A DNA stretch of 64,000 bases from Halichondria panicea. Taxonomy: Eukaryota; Porifera; Demospongiae; Suberitida; Halichondriidae. The notes below the pieces were generated by a model. The model did not search any database and was not told the origin of the DNA. It was given only the letters and a program-made list of their open reading frames with translations. The position numbers and the translations under genes are program-made. Each line of letters begins with the position of its first letter. Positions within the stretch are counted from its first letter, which is position 1. The stretch lies in NCBI RefSeq assembly GCF_963675165.1, contig NC_087388.1, positions 5,399,047 through 5,463,046 on the forward strand. Reading direction: 5' to 3'. This document shows, piece by piece, positions 1-13,100 of this stretch.

Positions 1-396
1 TAACACAGCTACTCAAAACATGTGGGAATTAATCTTGTAATGAAGAATTGTGTCTCTGGCTTTTTTGTTTAGAGAGAGTACATAATTCATAATTATGTAA
101 ATGTGTGATATTCCATCTGAAACAAGTTTTTTTTACTACGTATGCAATCTTCAACAACTTTTGACCCGTGTGACATGCTGTTCAACATACTGACAGTGTG
201 TGTATGGGAGAGGGAGTCTTTACAATAGTACCTGTATTAATGTAATGTCAGTCTTCGTAACACTGACAGCTAGGGATTCAACTCTTGATTGGTTTCATGG
301 AACTGTTCTTATTATAACTTATCCTCAGGCCATTAATCTTTATTCTCACATCATCACTATGAACCCTGATGAACCATCTCCCCTCTCTCCCCCCAG
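1..396. other. Intron upstream of the first visible IP3-receptor exon
   Basis: AT-rich sequence ending in a pyrimidine-rich tract and AG acceptor at 395-396. I see no conserved coding signal here. The first coding exon of the IP3 receptor (start Met and about 30 residues) must lie to the left of the window. Confidence 0.7.
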
Positions 397-3300
397 ACTG
401 GTTGATGACAGGGTGGTAGTGAACCCCTCCGATGGTGACCTCAATAAACCCCCGGCCAAGTTCAGAGGTCAGTTATAAGATTAATTTTTGTCTACTAATT
501 ATTTTGATAACACTATATAAATGCAAAGAATGTTCAAGTTCTGTATAGTTGTACATGGCTGTATATTGTACATGGCCTCTTCTGTGCACGTATAATACAT
601 AATCCACTTATTACTACTCTCCCTCCCTCCTCCCAATATTCCCAGACTGTATCTTCAAGATCCTCCCGATGCAGCGCTACTCTGCTCAGGAACAGTATCG
701 CAAGGCCACCTCCTCCACCAGCACCAAGAGCATGCCAGAGATTGTCATTCAACAGAAACTAAAGGTGAGCTGAATGAACTACACGTTGTCTTGGTTAAAG
801 CATAATTATTGTATGAGCACTTGTGTACATAGTCATCATGAGATCAACATGTTTGTTATAAGAGCTTTGTTATTGTGGCCTGTGGGAGTGATGCCGGTTC
901 CTTGTGCTATGTAAACCACTAGTTATTTTTTTATGACCTCCAGCTGGTTCCAATTACCTCCATATAAAAATTGGAGAGATAAATATAATTTCATGGCCTT
1001 AGATCTATTCATGTACTCCCCCATCTTCTAATGTATTTAATCAGCTCCCGTGAATCTCCTTCCCTCCAGTTGGCGGCAGATCAAGAGAAGAACACGAGTA
1101 AGACAGAGACTGAGAAACTCTGGGGCACTCCAGTGCAGTATGGGACTACCATGATACAGGTGAGGTGGTGTGGTGTGTGTGTGTGTAGTGGGGGCGTGTG
1201 ACAGCTGACCGAAATGTGTGTGTGCGTGTGTGTGTGGTGCAGCACAAGACCACCACGATACAGCAGGTGAGGGGGCGTGTAGTGTGTGTGGTGAGGGGTT
1301 GTGTGGCTGGGTTCAATTGAAATGTGGCATTTTGCAACTCTCACATCACATCAGTGTTGTATTAGCTCATTAGCACAATGCTGTGGACCTGGTAATGTGA
1401 GTGACAATGCTCATATTTCAGCAGGATGTACCTACGTCAGCATCCTCAGGGCATATAGTAATGCCGTATGTGGTATTGGATAGCAACCTTTGTAACTCTG
1501 ACTGTTACAGCTGAGCGTGTTATTGGTACCTGATACTAACTCCGCTGTCAGTGTGTGGTCATATTGCTATACATGTACGTATAGTTCTTGATTACATGCT
1601 ACACTGCATATTATAATCATTATTCGGAGAAGTGAACTGAAACAGTGCAGTTATGTGTGTGTTTGAGCATCTGTGTTTGTGGAATGAAAAGCAAAGCCAG
1701 CTTGGATTATAACATTTTCAATGGCAAACTAAACATTGTCCCCCCCCACACACACACACACAACACACACACACATGCACACAACACACACGTACATTCC
1801 CCCCCACACACACACAGCTTCTCCACGTGAAGAGTAACAAGTTTCTGACGGTGATGAAGCGACTGCCTGCTCTGGTGGAGCGCAAGTCAATGAGATGCTC
1901 ACTGGATGCTCAGGGATCAGAGGCTGCCTGGTTCTATATCTCCCCCGTCTACAAGTTGAGGGCCTCAGGGGAGAACGTGAGTTTGTGCTCAGGGATATAC
2001 AAAATGCTAGTTTTTTGTATGAGAGTGAGTGTTTGGGGTATACAAAATTTGTGTATAGCTCAAACAGAATGCTCAATTAAAAAATTAATCTTACGGTTGG
2101 TGTGAACATTAATTCTGAGTGATGGGAGATGGTCGCTACTGCTAAAGATAAAAACTCTATACAAGTTTTTGTTACACAGCTGAGATGTATAATATAATTA
2201 TGTCCTGTTTGAAACTGGTAGATAATTAACAACCATGCATGCAGTGTTCTATAAAATATATCTTCTCCCCTCCGTTCTTCAATAGGTGTATATAGGAGAC
2301 AAGGTGGTGCTGCAACCAGTCAATGCGGGGCAGCCCCTCCACGTTAGTGACCTCATGTTATTGGACCATCCAGAGTGCAAGGAGGTCAACGCTGACCCGG
2401 CTGGTACCTCCTGGAAGATCTGTCTATTCATGGAGTGTCGGGAGGACAAGAACGACATCCTCAAGGGGGTGAGTGTGTGTGTGGGTGGGGTGGGCGGCTG
2501 CTGTTTACCTGATGTGCCCACACTGTATGGTCAGTGGTTGGTACTAACCACCACTAAACAAAAAATAACCACGTCTTAGGCCTATTAATTTACCACATTA
2601 TAGGAATACAAGAGGCAAATTTGTGTGTTGAGGATTGAAAAAAGCCACCAAAATATTATGGGCACGTCACTGTTCTTTCTTGATATTCATACACATGCTC
2701 ATCTCCCCCATGCAGGGTGACGTGGTTCGGTTGTTCCATGCTGAGCAGGAGAAGTTCCTCACTGGGGACAAGTACAAGGACTCCATGCACGTCTTCCTAC
2801 GCTACACTGCACGAGCTCGTAAGACCGACGCCACCTCCTCCAAGGCTATGTGGGAGGTAGAGGTATGTCTGTGGGGGGTATTAGAATATGGTGTCTTTTT
2901 AGAGCTTTATTAGTACGACTTTTACCGAAATTAAGCCCATGCATCTTGAATAAACGCCCATCCCCTCTTTTGCTTCGAATTTCTTACACGAGGGTATTTT
3001 CACTCGATTATACGCCCACCCAGAATGAGGAGTTAGCAGTAGCTAAATGCCACATGTTCATAGTGAAAAAGTATATGTTTATTTGTCGTCTCTAAAGTGT
3101 ACGTACCATTTTAATTATAGCGTAATTATCCTCTCAGGTGGTGAACCATGACGCCTGTCGAGGAGGAGCTGGGCACTGGAACAACCTGTACCGATTCAAG
3201 CACTTGGCAACCGGCCGTTACCTCGCTGCTGAGACCGATACCGATACGTCCTTTGACCCCATGCGCCAGAAACTGAGAGGAGCCTCTGACCAAGTATTCC

Positions 3301-4101
3301 ATCTCGTGTTAGACACTGAAGCCATGGAACAGTTTTACACCATATTTGAACTTGTCTCCACAACTGTATCTCGTACTGACCAGATGGTTCCCAGGAACTC
3401 TTACGTAAGATTACGTCACATGTTTACACAGACGTGGGTACACGCGACCTCCATTTTCATCGACAAAGAAGAGAAACCGGTCATGACTAAAGTTGGTCTA
3501 GCACAGAGGAGAGAGGATAAAGAGGCGTTTGCTATAGTGCCAGTGCCAGCTCAAGAGGTGAGGGATCTGGACTTTGCCAATGATGCGGCCAAAGCTATTC
3601 AGAAAATCTCTAAAAAGATGGAGCAAGGACAGAACATGACCCCCAATGAGAGAAAGTGAGTAGAATATGTGTTTATAGTATGGTACATGTATACCAGCTT
3701 CTGTATACTGTGTACATACATCGTAAACCAGCCACCTAGAGGATGAAATTAATACAGTAAATGTGTGTAGTACGTACTACATAGGTACATGTATATAATT
3801 ATGCAGCTTCTAAAACCACAAAATCGGTATGAGTGTGCTTTTATAATCACCCCAAAATTTATCATGTTTAATGTAGTTTGGAATATCCTCAATTGAGTGA
3901 ATATTTGACCCAGCATCTCTGCAATGAATGTGACTTGATTCCTCCCCCACTAGGTACATCACAACCCTGTTGGAAGATGTGGTGTTCTTTGTGATAGGCA
4001 AGGAGAACCAGGGAGCCCAGAGACCAGAAGCCCTCACCGAGGCTGGCACACCGGACAGGGACAGACAGAAGCTCCTCAGGGAACAGTACGTCCTCAAAGA
4101 G
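397..4101 (+). CDS. ITPR: IP3 receptor exons 1-8 in window: suppressor and IP3-binding core
   Basis: Exons 397-467, 646-764, 1070-1159, 1818-1976, 2286-2468, 2716-2862, 3138-3655 and 3954-4101. They encode the suppressor beta-trefoil ([20 protein letters not shown], then the MIR repeat around [16 protein letters not shown]), the second beta-trefoil ([34 protein letters not shown]) and the start of the alpha-helical IP3-binding domain. In rat type 1 receptor the alpha-domain ligand contacts include R504, K508 and R511. These correspond to RDRQKLLR in exon 8 and all three are kept. The beta-domain loop TTGR reads YTAR here (exon 6), so two positions are changed. Junction phases are consistent throughout. 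Confidence 0.95.
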
Positions 4102-7100
4102 GTGGGTGTGGCTTTTACCAGTACTGTATAGAGGATGCTTTTCGTACGGTTAATATGAATTATTTATCGAACTGGTATTTGGCCAACAAAAATCCTCTCC
4201 TATAATGTAATTTATTTCCATTTGGTAATGGTCCGGCCTATAACTTATAATTATAGCTAGGAGTAACATAACACCCCCATTAGCGTGTGTATAACACATA
4301 TTGTACACTAGGTTTTTAATTACATCGATTTTAAGAGTTTAGAATATCAGTCACATTCTTTTGTAATATTAATGCTTCAGTGTACGCATGTGTAACAGCA
4401 GCATACGATAATCAATTTGTGTGCGTGTGTATCCATGCAGCTGTGTAACTGCTCAACAATCAAATTGACAATGCATCGTAACACTATAATAATTATATAG
4501 GCTTTTGGCATTTGGGATCTTGATTGTTGGATTTGCAAAATAGCTTCGTTCTCGAATTATGCATGGCTATGAACTTATCCGGCTCATCACAGTAGTCTGT
4601 ATTATAGTTTTATTTGCCATGGAATCTCAGAATCAGACGTAACAAATTTTAATTCTACTTAGTAATTTGCAGAGCCGCTAGCTATATTGGTAGCTGCAGG
4701 GGTGAGGAAAGAGTTGCAAAGCTGCACTACCAAAATGAGTACAATCTATTATGAATTTACTGGAAAATTGACTCATCTTTCTTGAAAATAGTGGCCGCAT
4801 AATGCGCTTGCGTTACGAGCTGGTATAAGCAAACGAATGAGCTCTGCATGAGGTATCAGTATCGTCGTCGTCTTCATTCTATTTTGTCATAAATATATTT
4901 TTGTACTAGGTTTTCTATGCGAGTATACGTTTTATTAGTACAGTATAGTACGTACTTGTAGTTCTGCATGTATGCATATATTGACTCTGAAGTCCATTGA
5001 TCCGACTATATTTCTGTACATCTTGCGTAGCCTCGATTCCAGGCCGCAAAGAGAAAGGCGGCCTAGCTGGTATATACCTTGTATGCGCATGCGCGTACAT
5101 TACCCCAAAAAGGGGGTAATCCGTGTATTTGTGGATACTGTCAATAAAGTAAACAGTATATACTATTTTGTATTCTGAAGTTGTAGTCCGTTACATAGAA
5201 GAATTGTGCAAAGATGGCTGACTCCTTATGCCCTTTATATATCAAGCCAAGTCTCTACTTAACGACACCCTATACACTGCATGTAAGGCTACAGGAAAGG
5301 CATGATGTGTTCCTGTGGGTCCCCTGATGAGGCTGTGGTAATATGGACCAGGCAAGTGTTCTGCTACCAAATTTTGCCTTTATGTTGGACAAGAAGTCAT
5401 TGCTGAAGATAAAGAAGCTAATGATCATTCCTGAAAGCTTTTAATAAGCTTTTAACTCGACACTCAGGAAGTTATTCACTCAAGATCTACTGATGATTAA
5501 AGAGTTCACCACTCTTAGCTGGCAGCTCTAGCTGTCTGGGAGGCCTTCTTGAACTGCCTCTTTGATAAACAGAGCTAGAAGAAGCAACACTGCTGCAGCA
5601 TAATTATTCTACTTTAATTAGTGTCTCTGAAAGCTGCCAATTGTGTGTCATCAACATTTTACCACTAACCACATGGTCATACGTATTCTTCCTTTTTGTA
5701 ATTTTGTCTTTTTTTATAATTTGTATGATGAAATTGCTGTCAAATATTTCGCGCATGCGCATACAAAGTACCGTATAGCGGGTATATTTCAAGGGTATAA
5801 ATGTTCGCGGTTTTCGCTGATTGAGCCTCTACCGCGAAAATTTATACCCACGAAAATTTATATCTTTATTGAATAGTAGGCGTGTTCAGTATTATTGACC
5901 ACACCTATCGACAATAAGAGGTGCCTCACCGTTATAGGCTAGGCCTGGATTCGAGGCTAACGGTGTGGTGGTAACAGCTGCATGTTGATGTGCGCATGCG
6001 CCAAAAGGCTGGAACTCAGACCACGAAAATAAAATCCGCGAAATCCTTTGTAATGGTCCATCCGCGAAAATTTATACCCTCGAAATATACCCGCTATACG
6101 GTATACTAGGCCGCCTTTCTCTTCGCGGCCTGGAATCGAGGCTAGTACATTCTGTTGCAGCAGATAAAGTTTCATGATAAAGATGCTATAATGACAATTC
6201 TAAAAAACAATACATGTCATGTTATACTCTATATACATACATTCATCCCAATCTTGAGTTTCTATGTTCTACTTTGTGTTCACTAATAGTCCTAATATTG
6301 ACTGTAAGTTATAAGCTATAAATAAAGTTCGTTAATCAGTTAGTGTATGTACGGACACTCTGTTGAGGATGGGGTGACAGTAGTTCCGGCACAGGACAAA
6401 CCACCGCAGCATTGTAGGTAAACGTTGTGAGTGTTCGTGATACTCAAGCCTTGACAGGATAGTGGGTCAGTGCAGAGGATGTTGCAGCTGTGGTCTCCAG
6501 TGGGACAGGTCACTCGGGCATTGTTACAAGAGTACAGGCCGTCACAATGTATCGTACAATTGTTGTTGTTTGGGCAGGTGATTCTTGCACTCTGGCATGT
6601 GCTTCCACCAGTGCAATTTATGCTGGCTGTATCGATATTGGGAAGTGTAATAGTTGCACTTCTGCAAGAGGACTGGCCAGTACAACTTAAAGTTCCTGTG
6701 CCAGTGTTAGGAAGAGTGATGGTCGCAGTACTGCAAGAAGACTGACCGCTGCAGTTTATCGTACAGGTGTTATTATACGGGCACGATATTCTTGTGTTTT
6801 GGCATGAGGAGGATCCAGTGCAACTTAAGCTGCCTGTCTCAGTGATGGGAAGTGTGATGGTTGTACTTGTGCAGGAAGATTGGCCACCGCAATTGATCAT
6901 ACAGGTATTGTTATGCGGGCACGTTATTCTGGCACTCTGGCACGAGGAAGATCCAGTACAACTTAAGCTGCCTGTCTCAGTGATGGGAAGTGTGATGGTT
7001 GCATACCTGCAAGAGGATGAGCTCCTGCAATTTATTGCACAGTCGTTGTTAATTGGACAGGTTATTCTTGTGTACTGGCATGAGGAGGATCCAGTGCAAT

Positions 7101-10100
7101 TTATTGCACAGTCGTTGTTAATTGGACAGGTTATTCTTGCACTGTAGCATGAGTAGGATCCAGTGCAATTTAAGCTGGCTCTATCAATGTTAGGAAGTGT
7201 GATGGTTGCACTGTAGCAAGAGTACTGACCGCTGCAACTCAAACACTCTCTGCCACGACCACAGACAATGGTTGAAGACTGGCAAGAAAAGTACCCACTG
7301 CACTCTACACTACAGTCCCCACTCTCTGAGGGGCAGGCGATGCGAGAGCGGTAGCATTGGCGGCCGTTGGATGTATCTCGACCACTACAGGAGATACTGC
7401 AGGTACTGTTCTCCTGGCATGAAATGGTCGTCGACCTCCCAATATAATCAGTGTAGCGGTTCTCCCCATGGAAATTGAACAAACAGTTTCCTTCACTGGG
7501 ACATATGAGTTGAGAGTCTTGACAAGCACCATCACCAGTACAGTTGACAACACATAGTCCATCTGGTGAGCAGGAGACTGTTGAGTATCGAAGAGAACTC
7601 AAACCTCTGCCATTTACCGTACAGTTGCCACTGGCACATTCCATGTTTGAATTAGAACACGACTCTTGTCTCTGACAGTTGAAGATGCAGTTGTCTCCAG
7701 AGCATTTAAAAGCTGAGCTCAAACATGTGTAGTCATTCAGGCAGTTCACAATGCAGTCTCCCTGAGGGCATGTTGTGTTAGCTTGTAGACATGCATAAGA
7801 GTCGTCACAGTTGAGCGTACAATCTCCTCTCCCACTCGGACAATACACGTCAGTCTGGAAGCAAGCGTACGATCTTGAGTCATAGCAATCTACAGTGCAG
7901 TTATCTTGTTCTGGGCACACCAGCTGTTCATATCGGCATGTTGTATCTTGACAATCTATCATAGCTCTGTTGGGTACAGCACCTGCATAATTATGTATTG
8001 CACAGCTTTTATTTGTTGAGTTAGTTAGTTACTGCATTTCTCAATTCTCTACTTGTGCTACTAACAAATGTATTTCTGTAACACTACTAATTATACTACT
8101 ACTTTATATCAAGCTCACATGTTGGGTCACTTCCGCTCCATGTTCCTATAGTAACAGTCCCTCCGCTAGTGTCCTGACAAGTCCTAGTGACATCACCAAC
8201 CAGAACATGACCTTGGTTACAGGTGTAGCTGGCAGTAGTACCCACACCAAGCAGAGTAGAACTGATCACAAGGGTGCCGTTTTCAGGAAACGATAACTCA
8301 GCGCAAAAAATCACTGTACACAGTGTGATTATTTATTACTGTAGCTACATGCTGTCAATAAATTATCGCTTAAATTGATTCATACGAAGTTTTTCTCACC
8401 TTGACATTCTGGCATTGCTCCAGTCCATGTTCCCACTGAGTCACTGTCTGGGTCCGCACAATTCCTGGTGGTGGTTCCCAGGAGGGCGTATCCTGGGTCA
8501 CATGAGTAGGTAGCCACTGACCCCACACTGAGGGGGTTGAATCCAGAGCTGACCGTCACACTACCATTTCCAGGGGCCGTTAGCACAGGACAGTAGACTG
8601 CCTCTGTAGACGTTAATGAATGTGTGTATATAGCATCCATTTTAGCTACTATTTAATAGCAAGCAGATTAAGGTGTAATTGTACACATATTGCTTTTACA
8701 TAGTGTACAGTTGTATTTATATGTTCACCTCTACAAATCGGCGGGTTTACACTCCAAGCTGCTGAAGCTCCCCCATACAAGCTCTGACACACTCTGGTGG
8801 TGTGTCCCACTAGTACATAGCCGAGGTTACAGGAGTAGGTAGCCACTGAGCCCAGTCCAATGTTGCTGTTGTCAGCACCAGGAGTGAATGTGATAGCTCC
8901 GTTAGTTGGGGGACTTATTGAGGGGCAAGTAAGTATCTCTGTGTGTTATGCAATTTTTGTGATTTCGACAATAATTTTTATACGTTGAATTGTTTAAATA
9001 CCTTCACAAGTTGGTTCAGCTCCACTCCATGTTCCAGTAATCCCCCCACCACTAACACAGGTCCTGCTAGCTTGTCCCACTAGTCCGTGACCACTGTTGC
9101 AGGAGTAGGTTGCTATAGCTCCCACACCAAGGTTCACTCCGTGTGTACCAGTAGAGATACTGATTACTCCATTACTCGGCTGAGTCAATGGCTGACATAT
9201 GATGATCACTGCATGTGTGTTTGTGTGTGAGTGGCTTTTTACTGTTATGTCTCGATAGCATTTTGTTTAGACACAACTGAACTCCTATGAGAAAATAATA
9301 CTTTAAAAAAATTCCTTGCTGTTTTTCTTACCTTCACAAATGGGCATGGTTCCGTTCCAAGTTCCGATAGTTCTGTCACTTCCCTCCTTGCAACTTCTTG
9401 TAGTATCACCAGCTAGAACGTAGCCTTGGTTACAGTTGTAGGTAGCTATGGTACCCACTAGTAGAGCTGGGTCACTGAGTACCACATTTCCATTATTAGG
9501 TGTTGCAAGCTCCGAACAATGTATATCTGTTTGTGTGTAAAATGTTTTGTAACTCGCATTGAATTATTAAATTGGAAGACTTTTTACTTTGTTTAGCATT
9601 TTTGTGCCGTATAAATTGTTATGTATAGTGTACCTTGACAAAGTGGTAGTGCTCCACTCCATGTTCCCATGGTGACTGTTCCTCCGTTATTGTCCTGACA
9701 AGTCCTGGTCCTCTGTCCCACTAGAGCATAGCCTGGGTCACATGAGTAGGTAGCCACTGAGCCCAGTCCATAAGTTAGTGAGTTTGGACCAGCCTGTACA
9801 TTGACACCTCCATTAGTAGGTGGGGATAGTCCTTCACAACTTAATGCCCCTGAGGATGAAAAATATTTTAATTTTTGCACAGTAAAAATCTTACTTACTT
9901 TGATCAATATCTGTTGCGTTTAGCTCCCTAAATTTGTATTCAAGAGTTTCAACATTTGTGCTTGTTTCCGTGAGATTTGATTCCAAAGTTTTAATGTCCA
10001 TTTGCATTATTTGAATTGCTGTGTTTGAGTTGTTTGCTTGCAGCTGTAGTGCATTGATTCCCTCTGAACACTTGGTGGCCTGTAGCTCGATATGTTGGCT

Positions 10101-13100
10101 GACATTTCTCTGTGTCTGCTTATTCAGAGAGACAACAGTCTGTTTGCAGTCGAGGTACCTCTGATTGTGCATCTGGGTAGTGTTCTCGATTTTAGCCTCA
10201 ATGTTTTGATCTGCAGCAGTTAGCTGAACCAGTTTCTGCTGCATGCCTTGAATGGAGTTATTCAACAGTTGTTGCATGGCTTCATTTGTTTTGTGCAGTT
10301 GGTTTTGAACCTCTTGAATCGTTTGATTTGAGTTCAACTGTAGCTGTTGATTTGAGTCACTTATCTGTTGTTGCATTTCTTGTATTGCGTTTCCATAAAG
10401 TTGCTTTAATGATGAAATGTTGGAAGCATGTTTAGTAGCTTGTTCGCTGACGAGCTCCCTCAAATTCTTCATCTCTTGTTCGAGCAGTTCCACCTGATCA
10501 CTAGATGCGCTGGTCTCAGTCTTAGACTCAGTTGTCGTGGGTCTGAACACAATAATGGCGATCACTCCGACCAGAGCCAGCACTACAAGAGCAGCAAACG
10601 TGGCTAGTGCACATGTTCGACCAGGGACTTTCTTTCCAGAGGTGTACTTGGGCCTTGCATTGCCTCGGGCTGTGCCTTCAGACACTTCAGACGTGGAGGG
10701 TTGGTCTGGAAACTCAAACACTGGGTTCTTTTCCATGGCTGTGTTATATGTCTTTCAGTGAAAGTGATCACAGATGAGCGCCTTTTATAGTCGATGGTTT
10801 TAGCAGCACACACTTTTCATGTTATCGTGATATATGTCATTGGTGGAATCTGTTACCTTACACTCTTGAGAATTGTTTGTTATTTCTTTTAATATTTTTG
10901 CTGTTGTTGTGTTACTTGGGGGAATTATTGGGTCTGTTTTGTTGAATAATAATAACAGTACTCGTTGATTGTTTGCATTCAACACTCGTTGCTTTTAATT
11001 CCATCGGTCCATCATGAATTGTCCCATAAATCTATTGCATCTGTCTAATCAATATCCCTCTCTAACGAACTGTTGTTTTTCTTCCTACAGATATTTGGTC
11101 TCCTTCGTATCCCGATGAATCGTCCGAGTGGGGGGATGCCCCTGTTCCAGATGAGCGACCTCATGGACAAGAGATATGAGTCCCTCCGCTATATCTTCCA
11201 ACTCTGTTACAGAGTCATCCAACATTCACAGAAAGGTTATCGAAAGAATCAGGTGAACACAACCTTCCCCACACACAAAAAATACCTTATTCCCGCCTAC
11301 ACACACACACAACGAATAACTTACTCCCCCACACACACGCACACAGGAGGAGATAGCCAACAAGTTTCTGCGGACAATGCAGAGTCAGATTGGGTATGGT
11401 GTGTTGGCTGAGGACACGATAGCTGCTCTGGTCAACAACAACAGCAAACTGCTTGAGAAGTATATACATGAGAACGAGATACAGATTTTTATACAGCTGC
11501 TGAGAAACAGTCGACAAAACAAGTGAGTGCAGGTGGTCCATTACAATGTGTAGCTTGTGTTTAGGAGTAGCTGATTGTATGTAGTAACCCTCAATAATAT
11601 ACGGTTAATGGGCTCCGTAGCATAACGAGCTTCAACTTCAGCAGGGCCACCAACAAGTTAATTTCGCTGTACGTAGAATTTTAATTGGTATCAACAAAAG
11701 CGTTTCGTTTCTTTATAGTCAGTCTGAATAATTATGGCTTCTATGCATCTACATCCTGTATAACTCTTTTTACAGATTTCTGACGTACATTGGTGACCTG
11801 TGTGTGTGTCAGGGAGTGCCCATTCAGAAGGTGCAGAACATGGTGTGTGACACTGTGCTCAAGGAGGAGAACTCGGACGTCCTCATGAGAGTCAGGTGAC
11901 TAGGGGGTGTGGTCTTGAGGGGGTGATTCAACTACACAACACATTGCAAATTGATTGTAACTGGCATCTAGAATTTATTCATCGTGTGAATTTCAACGAT
12001 TGATGATTTATCACTTTCAACCATTAATTTTTGTTTGTTTGTTTGTTTATTCTCTTTTGCTACCGCCCACTCCACCCCACACACACACACACACCCTCTG
12101 CAGTGTTGAGGGAGACGAGGTAATGCTTCATTGGACGGTGGATGGACAAAGCCGCTCCAAAAGTCAGGGGGCGTTGGCCAATGGGGCGAGGCGGCGAATA
12201 CCGGACGACATGAAGAACCTCGACTATTTCCAGTCCCAACTTGAGCTGTTTGCCAAGATGTGTCATGGCCGACAATACCTCGCCATTAAGAGGGTCAAGG
12301 AACAGCTGCCAATAGATGTAGTACTGAGGTGAACGCATTGTGAAAGTGTTTTGATAAAGCCAGTATGTTGTTTGTTTGTTTGTGTTTATGCAAACACGTC
12401 AGCACAATACAAACTGTATAATCAGCTTTCGTGTGTTGTACGTGCTATCTTGTATTGGTTTACATTCTCTACTTAATATCCCATTAAAATGGTCCCCACA
12501 CAGATGCATGGAGGACGTCTCTCTCCCATTCAGCCTCAGGGCTGCCTTCTGTCGTATCATGCAGTGTGTGCACCTGGACATCAGCCCTCAGGAGACAATG
12601 AGTGCCGTCAAGTATGCACGACTCTGGGACGCCATTCCTAAGAACACTGTCTTCAACGACTACTCTCCTTGGAAAACGTTGGGCCTCTCTGCATTTAGCA
12701 TAAATATATACGATTAACTAAGTTTGGTACACTTTGAATTATGTTCACCTTTATTGCTTTACAATTTGTAATCTCTGAATTTATAAATGTATAGTTAAGA
12801 AGAAACCCAAAAACATGATGGTACTATAATTAGGTAATTATGTACAACTGCTATTGCTGTTATGCACATTTGTATCTCCCTCCCTGTAGCCGTGGTAATG
12901 GTGGCGCCAGCTGTGAGATCAGCACTGAGAGTGACTCTAAACCCTCACAAAATGAACTCGATATCAACGAAACAAGGTGCGTACCACATCCACTGCCACC
13001 GTGCATGTATTTGGTGTATGAGAATAAAAAAACGGCGATTTCAAAATTATGCTGTACATGTGTGACGAGAAATGTATTTACCTATATATGACATTTTGGT

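Larger units (their letters stand above)
4102..11090. other. 7-kb IP3-receptor intron hosting an opposite-strand gene
   Basis: The intron separates the exon ending LREQYVLKE from the exon starting [12 protein letters not shown]. These segments are contiguous in the IP3-receptor family, so it is a true intron. From 4102 to about 6340 it holds repeats described separately and no gene I can support. From 6340 to 10736 it holds the nested minus-strand gene. From 10800 to 11090 I see nothing further. Confidence 0.9.

Noticed and set aside
1081..1344. Minus-strand frames rich in His/Thr opposite the CA/GT repeats
   Set aside because: They are translations of GT/CA simple repeats and overlap IP3-receptor exon 3 and its intron.
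6470..7478. Plus-strand frames opposite the cysteine-repeat exon
   Set aside because: Shadows of the repetitive minus-strand coding exon; they lack any domain pattern of their own.
8099..8119. Stop codon (TAG) shortly after the sixth CCP as the end of the nested gene
   Set aside because: A GTGAGC donor after 8119 splices in phase to 7982 and rebuilds the CCP's last cysteine, so the longer product is preferred; the short form remains an alternative isoform.
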